A DNA stretch of 64,000 nt from Ruminococcus sp. AF31-8BH (GTDB lineage Bacteria; Bacillota; Clostridia; Lachnospirales; Lachnospiraceae), in the NCBI RefSeq assembly GCF_003460605.1, contig NZ_QTVN01000011.1, positions 54,303 through 118,302 of the forward strand, written 5' to 3'. Shown piece after piece: positions 8,831-17,551 of this stretch. The position numbers and the translations under genes are program-made. The notes under the pieces are model-generated. The model worked only from the letters and a program-made list of their open reading frames with translations, searched no databases and was not told the DNA's origin. Each line of letters opens with the position of its first letter. The stretch's first letter is position 1.

Positions 8831-9970
8831 ATGTTACAAAATATTCTCATAAAACCGGCGTCCGGACTCTGTAATATGAGATGTGATTACTGCTTTTACT
8901 GTGATGAAGCTACCAAACGGAACATTCCATCTTATGGAATGATGGAAGAAAAAACAATAAAAAACATTATTCGCAAAGTATTGAGGCAAAACGTAAAAAA
9001 TGTCTGCTTTGCATTTCAAGGTGGGGAGCCTACTTTACGCGGTCAGGACTTTTTTGAAAAAGTAATCGAATTGGAAAATCAATATAACACTCACCACTGC
9101 TCTATTTTAAATTCATTACAGACAAATGGTTTATGTATAGATGAAAACTGGTGTTCTTTTTTCAAAAAGCATAACTTTTTAGTAGGAGTATCTGTAGACG
9201 GAATAGAGTCTGTCCACAATTTGTATCGTCATGACAAAAATGAGCAGGGGACTTATCACAGAATAAGAGAAAACATCAAATTACTTGAAAAATACAACGT
9301 AGAATATAATATCTTGACGGTAGTAAATCGCCAAGTTGCAGAAAACATCAAACAAATTTACAAAGAGTACCGAGAAAACGGCTGGAACTATCAACAATAT
9401 ATCCTTTGCCTTGACCCTCTGGGGGAACAGCAAGGTCAAAAAGAATATTCTCTTACGCCTGAGATTTATGGGCAATTCTTAATTGATTTGTTCCAATTAT
9501 GGTATAAAGATTGGAGGAGAAACAGAGCTCCATATATTCGACAATTTGAGAATTATATAGGTATATTATTGGGATATCCCCCTGAATCCTGTGAACAACG
9601 GGGAATCTGTAGTGTACAATGCGTAACAGAAGCTGACGGCAGTGTATATCCCTGTGATTTTTACGTCATAGATGAATATAAATTAGGAAACTTCAACACC
9701 GATCAGATTACGGATTTTTTTGAATCAAACAAAGCAAAAGATTTTGTAATGCAATCAAAAAAGCTACACAAAAAATGTCTGCAATGCAAATATCTCCCCC
9801 TTTGTAGATCTGGATGCAGAAGAAGCAGAATAAAAGACGAAATGACCGGAACATATTACAATTATTTTTGTGAGGGATATCGCCGTTTCTTTGAAATATG
9901 TGGTCCTGAACTTGCTAATATTGCAAAATATATTAAACGTCAAAAAGAAGGAATGAAGAAAAATCTGTAA
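8831..9970 (+). CDS. anaerobic sulfatase-maturating enzyme (radical SAM, SPASM)
   Basis: 379 residues. The radical-SAM Cys14-x3-Cys18-x2-Cys21 motif sits in GLCNMRCDYC, with FQGGEPTLRG (SAM binding) near residue 63. C-terminal cysteine clusters (CEQRGICSVQC, CLQCKYLPLCRSGC) match the SPASM auxiliary Fe-S domain. It converts the Cys of C-x-P-x-R in S1 sulfatases to formylglycine without oxygen. Both sulfatases in the window have Cys-type sites (CTPAR and CGPAR). ATG 8831 is chosen because AGGAG lies directly upstream and the product then starts as in the second copy (41790-42911). Cytoplasmic. Confidence 0.92.
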   Translation: MLQNILIKPASGLCNMRCDYCFYCDEATKRNIPSYGMMEEKTIKNIIRKVLRQNVKNVCFAFQGGEPTLRGQDFFEKVIELENQYNTHHCSILNSLQTNGLCIDENWCSFFKKHNFLVGVSVDGIESVHNLYRHDKNEQGTYHRIRENIKLLEKYNVEYNILTVVNRQVAENIKQIYKEYRENGWNYQQYILCLDPLGEQQGQKEYSLTPEIYGQFLIDLFQLWYKDWRRNRAPYIRQFENYIGILLGYPPESCEQRGICSVQCVTEADGSVYPCDFYVIDEYKLGNFNTDQITDFFESNKAKDFVMQSKKLHKKCLQCKYLPLCRSGCRRSRIKDEMTGTYYNYFCEGYRRFFEICGPELANIAKYIKRQKEGMKKNL

Positions 9971-10013
9971 ATAGGATTCTTATACGATAAGACGTTACTC
10001 CATACCCGAGGGG

Positions 10014-10040
10014 GGAGGTGCGGACAAAATCTGGACTTCC
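10014..10040. other. IS1182-end-like scar
   Basis: GGAGGTGCGGACA followed about seven bases later by CTGGACT recurs at 39812-39836, beside the IS1182 relic (GGAGGTGCGGACA, then TTGGACT). Here no transposase follows. This suggests an IS end left upstream of the PocR-AraC gene, possibly removing its native promoter or first codons. Confidence 0.4.
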
Positions 10041-10070
10041 ATAGGGCTCCAAAAGGAGCCTCTTAATGAA

Positions 10071-10891
10071 ATGTCTCACATACTTATCGATTTTGAATGC
10101 ATCACAAAGTTTCGGATTGGTTTATTTGATAATCATTTTCACGAAATACTATCATATCCTTCCCGTCTATCAAATTTTTGTAAAACTATTCGATCTGATG
10201 AATCACTCAATCTGCAATGCCAGCAATGTGATTATCACTCTTTTCAACATTGCAAATCTCATGGTCATTCCTATGTCTATCAATGTCACCTTGGGCTTAT
10301 AGAAATCATAGTCCCTATAAAAACTAATAGTTCAATTATCGGATATTTAATGTGCGGACAAATTTTTACGCAAAATATAAGCTATGAAAATTTTATAAGA
10401 CAATATCCCCATATATCCAGTACATCAGTAGATCTCAAACAATTAAAATCAACATTACATAATAAAAAAATAGTTACAAAGGATATTATTACATCTACTA
10501 CACGTTTTATGAATATACTTCATATTACTTATCACATGCCGAATACCTTTTTTTAAATCAAAACAAGCTGGCAATTTTAATTGATAATTATATTCTGGAA
10601 CATCTTAAAGATAATTTAAACATAAACCAGTTATCTACAAAATTTAATTTTCATAGAACCACATTTTGTAATCTTTCTAAAAAGTTTTACGGAGTCGGTA
10701 TTATGCAACATGTTCGTCAACTGCGCATTCAAAAGGCCAAACAGTATCTTTCTGACACAGATCTCCATATATATGAAATTGCTGAACTAGTTGGGATACC
10801 TGATTATAATTACTTTACCAAAATCTTTAAAAAAGAAGCCAACTGCACTCCAAAAGAATTTCGTGAAAACTCTATTAAACTTCCTCTATAG
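10071..10891 (+). pseudogene. PocR-sensor/AraC-HTH regulator with frameshift
   Basis: Residues from the ATG at 10071 match the PocR ligand-binding domain (GLFDNHFHEILSYPSRLSNF, Cys-rich CQQCDYHSFQHC). A C-terminal AraC helix-turn-helix follows (QHVRQLRIQKAKQYLSDTD, YNYFTKIFKKEANCTPKEFR). The two parts are in different frames. At 10547-10553 a run of seven T ends in a stop; one more T would restore NQNKLAILIDNYILEHL, collinear with the intact homologue at 61890-62747. This is either an inactivating deletion, a slippage site or a sequencing error. Upstream similarity continues before the ATG, so the start may also be damaged. Confidence 0.75.
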
Positions 10892-10893
10892 AT

Positions 10894-10940
10894 AAAAAGT
10901 GTCATAAATCAGTTTTCAAAACCCATTTATGACACTTTTT
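10894..10940. terminator. bidirectional intrinsic terminator
   Basis: AAAAAGTGTCATAAAT pairs perfectly with ATTTATGACACTTTTT around a 15-base loop. T-runs on both strands let it end both the PocR-AraC gene and the leftward AHG operon. Confidence 0.85.
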
Positions 10941-10974
10941 ATATTTCTATACTATACTCATATCTAATAATATT

Positions 10975-10997
10975 GTAAACGCAAAAATTGCGTTTAC
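10975..10997. promoter_or_regulatory. perfect palindrome downstream of the AHG operon
   Basis: GTAAACGCAA and TTGCGTTTAC form a 10-base perfect inverted repeat around AAA. It contains TGTAAACG-type half-sites reminiscent of LacI/CcpA operators. It lies 80 bases past the aldolase stop with no T-run, so it may be an operator-like site or an mRNA 3' hairpin rather than a terminator. Confidence 0.45.
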
Positions 10998-11078
10998 ATA
11001 ATATCAGAAATAAATAGTGTTATATCCATCGACTGCTTCATTGAATTGCAAATTCCACAATCTTATATTCATTCCAAA

Positions 11079-11723
11079 TCAATTTTCTTCACGAATTGCA
11101 GCTACCAGATCAACTGCTTCTTTCGTCAACTGATAAATTTGCTCAAATGCTCCTTCTTTTATCAGTTTACTATTCACCATCCAACTACCACCACAACAAA
11201 TAATTTTTCCAAATTCTAAATAATTTTTCAGATTTTTAGAATTAATTCCTCCTGTAGGCATAAATTTTACCATCGTATAAGGTGCAGCCATTGCTTTAAT
11301 CATTGCAATTCCTCCTGCCTGTTCCGCCGGAAAGAATTTTAAAACTTTTAATCCTCGTTTTACAGCCTGCGCCACTTCAGAAGGAGTGATACAGCCAGGA
11401 AACACCGGAATATCTTTTTTGATACAATAATCCACTATTTCCGGATCGAATCCCGGACTCACAATAAATTTGGCACCTGCAAATACCGCTCTATCTACCT
11501 GTTCAATGGATAATACAGTTCCTGCTCCTACCAACATTTCCGGATATTTTTTACTAATCAGGCGAATTGATTCCTCAGCTGCTTCTGTACGAAAAGTCAC
11601 TTCTGCACATTTTAACCCACCTCTTATTAATGCCTCTGCTAAAGGTAATGCGTCCTTTACATCATCCAATACAACAACCGGTACTACACCAAACTCATAA
11701 AATTGTTCTTCTACAGTTTTCAC
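11079..11723 (-). CDS. eda: KDPG aldolase (2-keto-3-deoxy-6-phosphogluconate aldolase)
   Basis: 214 residues, a single class I aldolase TIM barrel of normal length. The Schiff-base lysine is Lys129 in LKVLKFFPAE, and Glu41 and Arg45 sit in AEVTFRTEA. It cleaves KDPG into pyruvate and glyceraldehyde 3-phosphate. As last gene of the leftward AHG operon, just after KDG kinase, it would complete AHG catabolism. A terminator follows at 10894-10940. KDPG versus the galacto-epimer (KDPGal) cannot be decided from the sequence alone. Confidence 0.9.
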   Translation of the reverse strand: MKTVEEQFYEFGVVPVVVLDDVKDALPLAEALIRGGLKCAEVTFRTEAAEESIRLISKKYPEMLVGAGTVLSIEQVDRAVFAGAKFIVSPGFDPEIVDYCIKKDIPVFPGCITPSEVAQAVKRGLKVLKFFPAEQAGGIAMIKAMAAPYTMVKFMPTGGINSKNLKNYLEFGKIICCGGSWMVNSKLIKEGAFEQIYQLTKEAVDLVAAIREEN

Positions 11724-11773
11724 CGAATATTCCTCCCACTAGAGTCATAAATTTACAACATATCAGAAAATTA

Positions 11774-12871
11774 TTAACGCTGCACACGAGCGCCTGCTCC
11801 TCCCATAATTGCCTCTACTTCTTTTTTTCTCGCCATGGTAGTATCACCAGGTGTTGTCATGGCAAGCGCACCGTGTGCTGCTCCATATTCTACTGCCAGT
11901 GCAGCATCCTGAGTCATCATTAATCCGTATATCAATCCGGAAGCAAAAGAATCTCCACCGCCAACACGATCCATGATTTCTAATCCTTTATAATCTCTGG
12001 CTTTATAAATCTGACCATCAGCCCAACAGATTGCGCTCCAGTCATTCACTGTCGCTGTCTTTACTTCCCGTAAAGTTGTTGCAACCGCTTTAAAATTCGG
12101 ATATGTTTTGGCTGCCTCATTAATCATTTTTTTATAGCCATCCAGATTTAATGTCTGTAGATTTTCATCATTTCCTTCAATATTAAATCCCAGACAAGCA
12201 GTAAAATCTTCTTCATTCCCAATCATAACATCCACGTATTTGGCAATTTCTTTATTCACTTCCTGTGCTTTTTCAATTCCACCGATTGCACTCCACATAG
12301 ACGGGCGATAATTCAAATCATAAGAAACAACAGTTCCATATTTTTTGGCTGTCTTTATAGCTTCCAGTACCGTTTTACATGACTGTTCTGATAAAGCTGC
12401 ATAAATGCCGCCGGTATGCAGCCAGCGCACACCCAGTTTCCCAAAGATATAATCAAAATCAAAATCTTCCGGAGATGCTTTCGATATTGCCGTATTCGCT
12501 CTGTCTGAGCACCCTACTGCTCCACGGATTCCAAATCCTCTTTCTGTAAAATTCAAACCATTCCTGCAGATTCTTCCTATTCCGTCGGTTTTCATCCACT
12601 TGATCAGCGAGGTATCTACTCCGCCCTGAAGAATAAAATCTTCCATAAGCATCCCAATCTCATTCTCCGCAAATGCTGTAATAACCCCTGTCTTCATGCC
12701 AAAGCATTTACGAAGGCCACGAATTACGTTATATTCACCGCCTCCTTCCCATGCTCTGAAACTTCTTGCAGTCCGAATCCGTCCTTCACCAGGATCTAAC
12801 CGAAGCATAACCTCTCCGAGTGAAACTGCATCAAACATACATTCTTTTTCTGATCTTAATTTTAATTCCAT
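11774..12871 (-). CDS. kdgK: 2-keto-3-deoxygluconate kinase (PfkB/ribokinase family)
   Basis: 365 residues. The PfkB fold starts FDAVSLGEVMLRLDPGEGRI. The C-terminal DRVGGGDSFASGLIYG carries the catalytic Asp and anion hole, and YEAW-like substrate residues occur at SFRAWEGGGEYNV. It phosphorylates KDG to KDPG, immediately before the aldolase. ATG 12871 has AGGAGAG seven bases upstream. The protein is longer than E. coli KdgK (about 310), as is usual for clostridial members. Confidence 0.88.
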   Translation of the reverse strand: MELKLRSEKECMFDAVSLGEVMLRLDPGEGRIRTARSFRAWEGGGEYNVIRGLRKCFGMKTGVITAFAENEIGMLMEDFILQGGVDTSLIKWMKTDGIGRICRNGLNFTERGFGIRGAVGCSDRANTAISKASPEDFDFDYIFGKLGVRWLHTGGIYAALSEQSCKTVLEAIKTAKKYGTVVSYDLNYRPSMWSAIGGIEKAQEVNKEIAKYVDVMIGNEEDFTACLGFNIEGNDENLQTLNLDGYKKMINEAAKTYPNFKAVATTLREVKTATVNDWSAICWADGQIYKARDYKGLEIMDRVGGGDSFASGLIYGLMMTQDAALAVEYGAAHGALAMTTPGDTTMARKKEVEAIMGGAGARVQR

Positions 12872-12925
12872 GCTACTCTCTCCTATGTTTACCTTCTCTG
12901 TTTATCCCACTTACCATTTACAACT

Positions 12926-14020
12926 TTATTTCACACGATATGCTTTCAATTTTTCATAGTCAAATTCAACACCCATTCCAGGGTTTTTACATGTCTCTAG
13001 ATAACCATTTTTTACGCACAACGGATTAACTGTATACTTATAAATAGGAAAACTGTGAAACTCAACATATCCTCGATTCTGCAATGCTCCAAGCACATTG
13101 GCATGTAATTCCTGCATACCGTGTGAATGAACCTTAACCGAATACTCTTCCGCAAGTTTTGCGACTTTTAAAAATCCTGTAATTCCACACACATTAGAAC
13201 AATCCGGTATCGGACAACTAATTCTTCCAATCTTCATTGCCAGCTCATGTTCATAGATAGTATGCAGATTTTCACCCATTGCAATCGGAATGGTTGTCGC
13301 CTGTCCGATTTTAGCATATCCCTCATAATCATCTGGATTTGTTGGCTCTTCCAACCATCCAATATTATATTCTTCTAATCGTTTTGCCATTCTGATCGCT
13401 TTCGGCACCGACCATACCATATTGGCATCCACCATAAATAATGCTTCCGGACCAATCAGATTTCGAACAGCTTTTACTCTTTGAATATCCTCTTCTTCAT
13501 TCTCTCTTCCAAGTTTGATTTTCACAGCTGTGTGACCTGCCTCAAGCTGTTTCTCAATATTTTTAAGCAATTCTTTTTCCGAATACATCAAATCAATGCC
13601 ACCATAATATGTACGTACTCGATCGGCACCACAACCATTTAAATCTTTCAATGCCAGATTTTCTGTTTTTAATTTAATATCCCAAAATGCTATATCCAGA
13701 GCTGAAATGGCAAATGAAGCAATCCCACCTCTTGCAACGTAATGAATATGCTGATTCATATAATCATTCATCTTGTCTGGTGTTGTCATTTCAATCCCTA
13801 CTAGCTGAGAAGTTAAATCATTCTCAATAATTTTTGCGATAGCAGCTCCTCCAAAACCTCCTGTATAGGTATAACCCGTTCCATTTCTTCCATCCTCAAG
13901 CTCTATCTTTGCAATAACCAATTCAAAAAAATCATGTTTTCCATGCAATGCATCTACAAGATTTCCTTCCAAAGGCACTCGATAATATTCAGTTTTCACT
14001 GTTTTAATTTTATTAGACAT
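12926..14020 (-). CDS. enolase-superfamily dehydratase, candidate 3,6-anhydro-L-galactonate cycloisomerase
   Basis: 364 residues of the mandelate-racemase/muconate-lactonizing branch. It has KIK at 167-169 (base), metal ligands Asp198 (VDAN), Glu224/225 (LEEPT) and Glu250 (MGEN), and a His-x-His at 298-300. The start ATG 14020 has GGAAGGAACT upstream and overlaps the preceding gene by eight bases. In agar-using bacteria a relative opens the anhydro ring of 3,6-anhydrogalactonate to 2-keto-3-deoxy-L-galactonate. The adjacent aldehyde dehydrogenase, GH117, KDG kinase and aldolase strongly suggest that role. A plain sugar-acid dehydratase is the alternative. Confidence 0.75.
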   Translation of the reverse strand: MSNKIKTVKTEYYRVPLEGNLVDALHGKHDFFELVIAKIELEDGRNGTGYTYTGGFGGAAIAKIIENDLTSQLVGIEMTTPDKMNDYMNQHIHYVARGGIASFAISALDIAFWDIKLKTENLALKDLNGCGADRVRTYYGGIDLMYSEKELLKNIEKQLEAGHTAVKIKLGRENEEEDIQRVKAVRNLIGPEALFMVDANMVWSVPKAIRMAKRLEEYNIGWLEEPTNPDDYEGYAKIGQATTIPIAMGENLHTIYEHELAMKIGRISCPIPDCSNVCGITGFLKVAKLAEEYSVKVHSHGMQELHANVLGALQNRGYVEFHSFPIYKYTVNPLCVKNGYLETCKNPGMGVEFDYEKLKAYRVK

Positions 14021-14888
14021 ATATAGTTCCTTCCTTGTACCCTCCAATACAATAATTAATTATTCTCAACAGACCCCACTCTGTGTTTTCGTTCTTTTTC
14101 ATTTCTGTTAAATTTTCCCTATCAAAACATTCAATCAATCGACCTTTCAATCCTCTCAATTCTCCTTCCAGTATCGCTTCAACCAGATGAGCTATTGTCA
14201 GCGGTGATTGTTCCTTTCCCTGATAAAATGCCTGCTGAATTTCCGGCATATAGGTCTTGCCCTCCGTTGACTCACACAAGGCCAGCGTTCTTTCATTACG
14301 CACCAGACCAGGATTCGTACTAAATATGCCTATATTGAATCCTGCCTTCTGGATTTCCAGTGCAACCGACTCCGTAAAACGGGCAATAGCAGCTTTGCTG
14401 GTTGAATATGCTGCCGCAAAAACATGCGTTTTACTAGCACCCCCTCCACAGAAATTGAGAATTGTTCCATTATTTTCTAAACACATATATTTTAAGGCTA
14501 TATGAGTTCCATTCATCGCACTTTTCAAATTCACTTCTGTTTCCATCCACAGATTTTCCGGATCAAGATCCCATAAGCGTCCAATTGCCTTATTTTGTCC
14601 TGCACAGTTAATCCATACATCTATTTTTCCGAAACATACGACAATGTGTTCTGCCATCCTGGCAAGATCATTATAATTTCTCGCGTCACCTGTATAAGAA
14701 TACATCCTTTGATTCTTTCCTTTTGCCTGAGCGCATAATTTTTCCAGTCGTTCTTTTCTTCTGGCAAATATACAGGTGATCGCACCATGATCAGAAAAAT
14801 ACTCGCTAACAGCCGCACCAATTCCACTGCTTGCTCCCACAACAACAATGACTTTATCTTTTAATATGTTCATCTTTTCTTCAGTCAT
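14013..14888 (-). CDS. short-chain dehydrogenase/reductase of unknown substrate
   Basis: 291 residues. The Rossmann motif GASSGIG is at 18-24, with NCAG in place of the usual NNAG near 94-97. The catalytic pair Tyr161 and Lys165 lies in YSTSKAAIARF. A tail of about 60 residues beyond the usual SDR length follows. The start may be ATG 14888 or ATG 14873 (MNILKDK); neither has a strong ribosome site. It sits between the aldehyde dehydrogenase (three-base gap) and the cycloisomerase (overlap). It is an extra oxidoreductase not needed by the textbook AHG route. L-galactose, methylgalactose products or an AHG-derived alcohol are possible substrates, all speculative. Confidence 0.8.
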   Translation of the reverse strand: MTEEKMNILKDKVIVVVGASSGIGAAVSEYFSDHGAITCIFARRKERLEKLCAQAKGKNQRMYSYTGDARNYNDLARMAEHIVVCFGKIDVWINCAGQNKAIGRLWDLDPENLWMETEVNLKSAMNGTHIALKYMCLENNGTILNFCGGGASKTHVFAAAYSTSKAAIARFTESVALEIQKAGFNIGIFSTNPGLVRNERTLALCESTEGKTYMPEIQQAFYQGKEQSPLTIAHLVEAILEGELRGLKGRLIECFDRENLTEMKKNENTEWGLLRIINYCIGGYKEGTIYV

Positions 14889-14891
14889 CTT

Positions 14892-16334
14892 TTATTGGTA
14901 ATTCATATATACTGTTTTTTTCTGAAGATATCCTTCTAACCCGTGTTTTCCATCTTCACCGCCAATGCCACTGAGTTTATATCCATTATGAAAGGCATTG
15001 ATCATTTCACCATTTTCTCTGTTAACATAAACTTCGCCGAATTCCAGCTCATTTACTGCACGCATAATGTTTTTAACATTATTGGTAAACAGGTATGCTG
15101 ACAGGCCATATTCGCTGTCATTAGCGAATTCCAGTGCCTGATTAAAATCACGGACTTTCATCACAGGAAGTACCGGGCCAAAAATTTCATCATGCATAAG
15201 TATGTTATCATTATTTGGAACCTCAATAATAACCGGATACATCCAGTTCCCATTTTGAGTAGGTTTCATTTCCGGGGTCATATCTAACAGAACTTTTCCA
15301 CCCTGTTCTACAGATTTCTGAACCAGCTGATTTATTTTTTCCACTTCGGCTTTATTTACTTTCGGACCAATAAAAGTATCCGGATTCAGTGGATCTCCCA
15401 CTACTAATTCTGATGTTTTTTCGATCAGTCCCGCCACAAATTTTTCATAAATCGATTCATGTATATACATACGTTCATTACAGGTACAGATCTGTCCACA
15501 ATTATTAAATTTTGCTATTACGGCTGCCTTTACAGCACGATCAATATCTGTATCTTCCATCACAATAAATGGAGCCTTTCCTCCCAATTCCAGCCGAACA
15601 GCCACACAATGATCTGCCGCTGCCCGAAATACTTCTAATCCAGCTCTGGTACTTCCTGTCAAAGTAACCAATTTGACTACATCATTCCTTACCAGAGCAT
15701 CTCCTACTTCACTTCCTGAACCAGTAATAAAATTCAAGACTCCTACCGGAAGACTGCTTTCCTTTGCAATGATTTCTGCCAGCCGCATAACTGTTAGCGG
15801 GGTTTCTGACGGTGGTTTAATAATCATAGTATTTCCACACACCAGAGAATTTCCAAATTTCCTTGCCGCTAATGCTAATGGAAAATTCCAGGCTACAATT
15901 CCAACTGTAACACCATAAGGAACTCTTTGAATCCATGTTTGTTCCTGATCTATCTCTGAAGTCACAATTTCTCCTTCAATTCTTCTTGCAGATTCAGCCG
16001 CATATCGAATAAATCCACAGGATGCATCTATTTCATCTCTTGCCTGCGTCAATGGTTTTCCATGTTCTTTTGTTAATAATACTGCCATTTCTTCTTTATG
16101 CAGTTCTAACAGATCTGCAATTTCCACCAGATAAGATGCTCTCTTTTGTGCGGGCAACTTACACCATTTTTTTTGAGCCTTCTGAGAACTTTTAAGTGCT
16201 TCTTCTACATCACTTCTGGTACTTTTAGGCACTGTCCCTATTACTTCCTGATTATAAGGGTTTAATACTTCAATCACTTCTCCCGAAAGAGATGGTGATA
16301 ATTTTCCATTGATATAATTATTCATTACTAACAT
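14892..16334 (-). CDS. aldehyde dehydrogenase, candidate 3,6-anhydro-L-galactose dehydrogenase
   Basis: 480 residues, a full-length NAD(P)-dependent ALDH. Asn150 is in AWNFPLALAARK, Glu249 in LELGGKAP and the catalytic Cys283 in GQICTC. Resembles the aldA/gabD-like group. In the operon it follows GH117, whose product is AHG, and precedes the enolase-superfamily gene, matching the order of oxidation then ring opening. AGGAGG lies about ten bases upstream of ATG 16334. Lactaldehyde dehydrogenase activity is the main alternative from sequence alone. Confidence 0.82.
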   Translation of the reverse strand: MLVMNNYINGKLSPSLSGEVIEVLNPYNQEVIGTVPKSTRSDVEEALKSSQKAQKKWCKLPAQKRASYLVEIADLLELHKEEMAVLLTKEHGKPLTQARDEIDASCGFIRYAAESARRIEGEIVTSEIDQEQTWIQRVPYGVTVGIVAWNFPLALAARKFGNSLVCGNTMIIKPPSETPLTVMRLAEIIAKESSLPVGVLNFITGSGSEVGDALVRNDVVKLVTLTGSTRAGLEVFRAAADHCVAVRLELGGKAPFIVMEDTDIDRAVKAAVIAKFNNCGQICTCNERMYIHESIYEKFVAGLIEKTSELVVGDPLNPDTFIGPKVNKAEVEKINQLVQKSVEQGGKVLLDMTPEMKPTQNGNWMYPVIIEVPNNDNILMHDEIFGPVLPVMKVRDFNQALEFANDSEYGLSAYLFTNNVKNIMRAVNELEFGEVYVNRENGEMINAFHNGYKLSGIGGEDGKHGLEGYLQKKTVYMNYQ

Positions 16335-16371
16335 TCGAATTCATCCTCCTAACATCTGATATCAGATCAGC

Positions 16372-17433
16372 TTATTCATACATGGTCCGGTTGGTATATA
16401 CCTTTTTCTGCCATTCATCAATATCAAATCTCTTTATGTATCCATAATCAGCAAATACATAATGACACAATCCCCATTCCATTCCTTTTAATGGATTGTC
16501 CATACTTTCTTCCTGTCGGTATGGTCCACATGCCTCCGGTCCGCCCTTAATTACCGATTTAATTTCAAAATTCACTCCATCCTCAGCAAATTGAAGAGTA
16601 TTTTTTTCTACACCGTCCGTACGGAGAAATGCTGCAATTCCTCCATTGTACTTCCATAAACAGGTTTCATGCCCACTGTTTGTAACCGGATTGTATTCAC
16701 TTCTGACATAAGGACCCATGATATCATCTGCGATTGCTACTCCCCATTTTGTTTCTCGTCCGCCCATATACAATTCCTCACCCATTGGCTCTCCTTTGTA
16801 ATACAGATAGAACTTGCCTTTAAACGGGAATAAAATGGGATCGTGAACTTTATGGCTGTCAAAACTTCCTTTTTTCTTTACAGCAAAACGATTGTCCTCT
16901 TCGCCATCCCAGATTCCATCTTTCGTAGGTTCTAAAATAGGGGCTTTTGATTTAACGAAAGGTCCATCCGGCGAATCAGCAACTGCAATAGCAATATTTT
17001 CAAAGCTTCGATTTACATATGGGTGTTGAACTACCTGGTACACCAAATAATATTTTCCCTCGTATTCCAGGACTTCCGGGGTAAATACACTTCGGTCATC
17101 ATACTCACCCTTTTCTCCCCGGGCTACTGCAATCCCTTTTTCCTCCCATTTGTATCCATCTTTGGAAACTGCATACCAGATATCACAGAAATCCCATGGG
17201 AATACTTTTGCGTTTTCATCACCTGTATGGAATCCCACATGCTTTCCTACAGATTTTGTATACCAGACATAATATAAATCGCCGACTTTCAGCACACTAC
17301 TTGGATCTCTTCTATGTACACCAGGCTCATAACCGATTCCTTCCACGTCTGATTCTTTAAAGTCGCAAAACCATTCACAACTCTGATAATAGTTTCTTTC
17401 TAACGCTCGTTTTGTTGCACTGCTCATCTTCAT
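16372..17433 (-). CDS. GH117-like glycoside hydrolase (alpha-1,3-3,6-anhydro-L-galactosidase)
   Basis: 353 residues forming a five-bladed beta-propeller family. [20 protein letters not shown] at 40-59 contains the conserved Asp43, and repeated blades follow ([35 protein letters not shown]). GH117 enzymes cut AHG from the non-reducing end of neoagaro-oligosaccharides. No signal peptide, so cytoplasmic. The downstream ALDH and cycloisomerase would use the AHG released. This is the gene that most specifically identifies the locus as agaran-related. Related GH43-like propellers or galactofuranosidase members are the alternative. Confidence 0.8.
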   Translation of the reverse strand: MKMSSATKRALERNYYQSCEWFCDFKESDVEGIGYEPGVHRRDPSSVLKVGDLYYVWYTKSVGKHVGFHTGDENAKVFPWDFCDIWYAVSKDGYKWEEKGIAVARGEKGEYDDRSVFTPEVLEYEGKYYLVYQVVQHPYVNRSFENIAIAVADSPDGPFVKSKAPILEPTKDGIWDGEEDNRFAVKKKGSFDSHKVHDPILFPFKGKFYLYYKGEPMGEELYMGGRETKWGVAIADDIMGPYVRSEYNPVTNSGHETCLWKYNGGIAAFLRTDGVEKNTLQFAEDGVNFEIKSVIKGGPEACGPYRQEESMDNPLKGMEWGLCHYVFADYGYIKRFDIDEWQKKVYTNRTMYE

Positions 17434-17457
17434 AGTCTAATCTCCTCTTTTTAAAAC

Positions 17458-17528
17458 ACCGGAGTATCAAAGAAATCGTTACAAAAAGTTTTACATATCC
17501 TAATAACTTCACCCTTCAATACTCCGGT
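17458..17528 (-). promoter_or_regulatory. intercistronic inverted repeat before GH117
   Basis: ACCGGAGTAT (17458-17467) and ATACTCCGGT (17519-17528) are perfect 10-base arms around 51 bases. On the leftward transcript the second arm is followed by GTTTT and then the GAGGAG ribosome site of GH117. It could be an RNA stabiliser, a processing site or a weak attenuator. Confidence 0.55.
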
Positions 17529-17551
17529 ACTCTATGCTATACAAAATCAAT

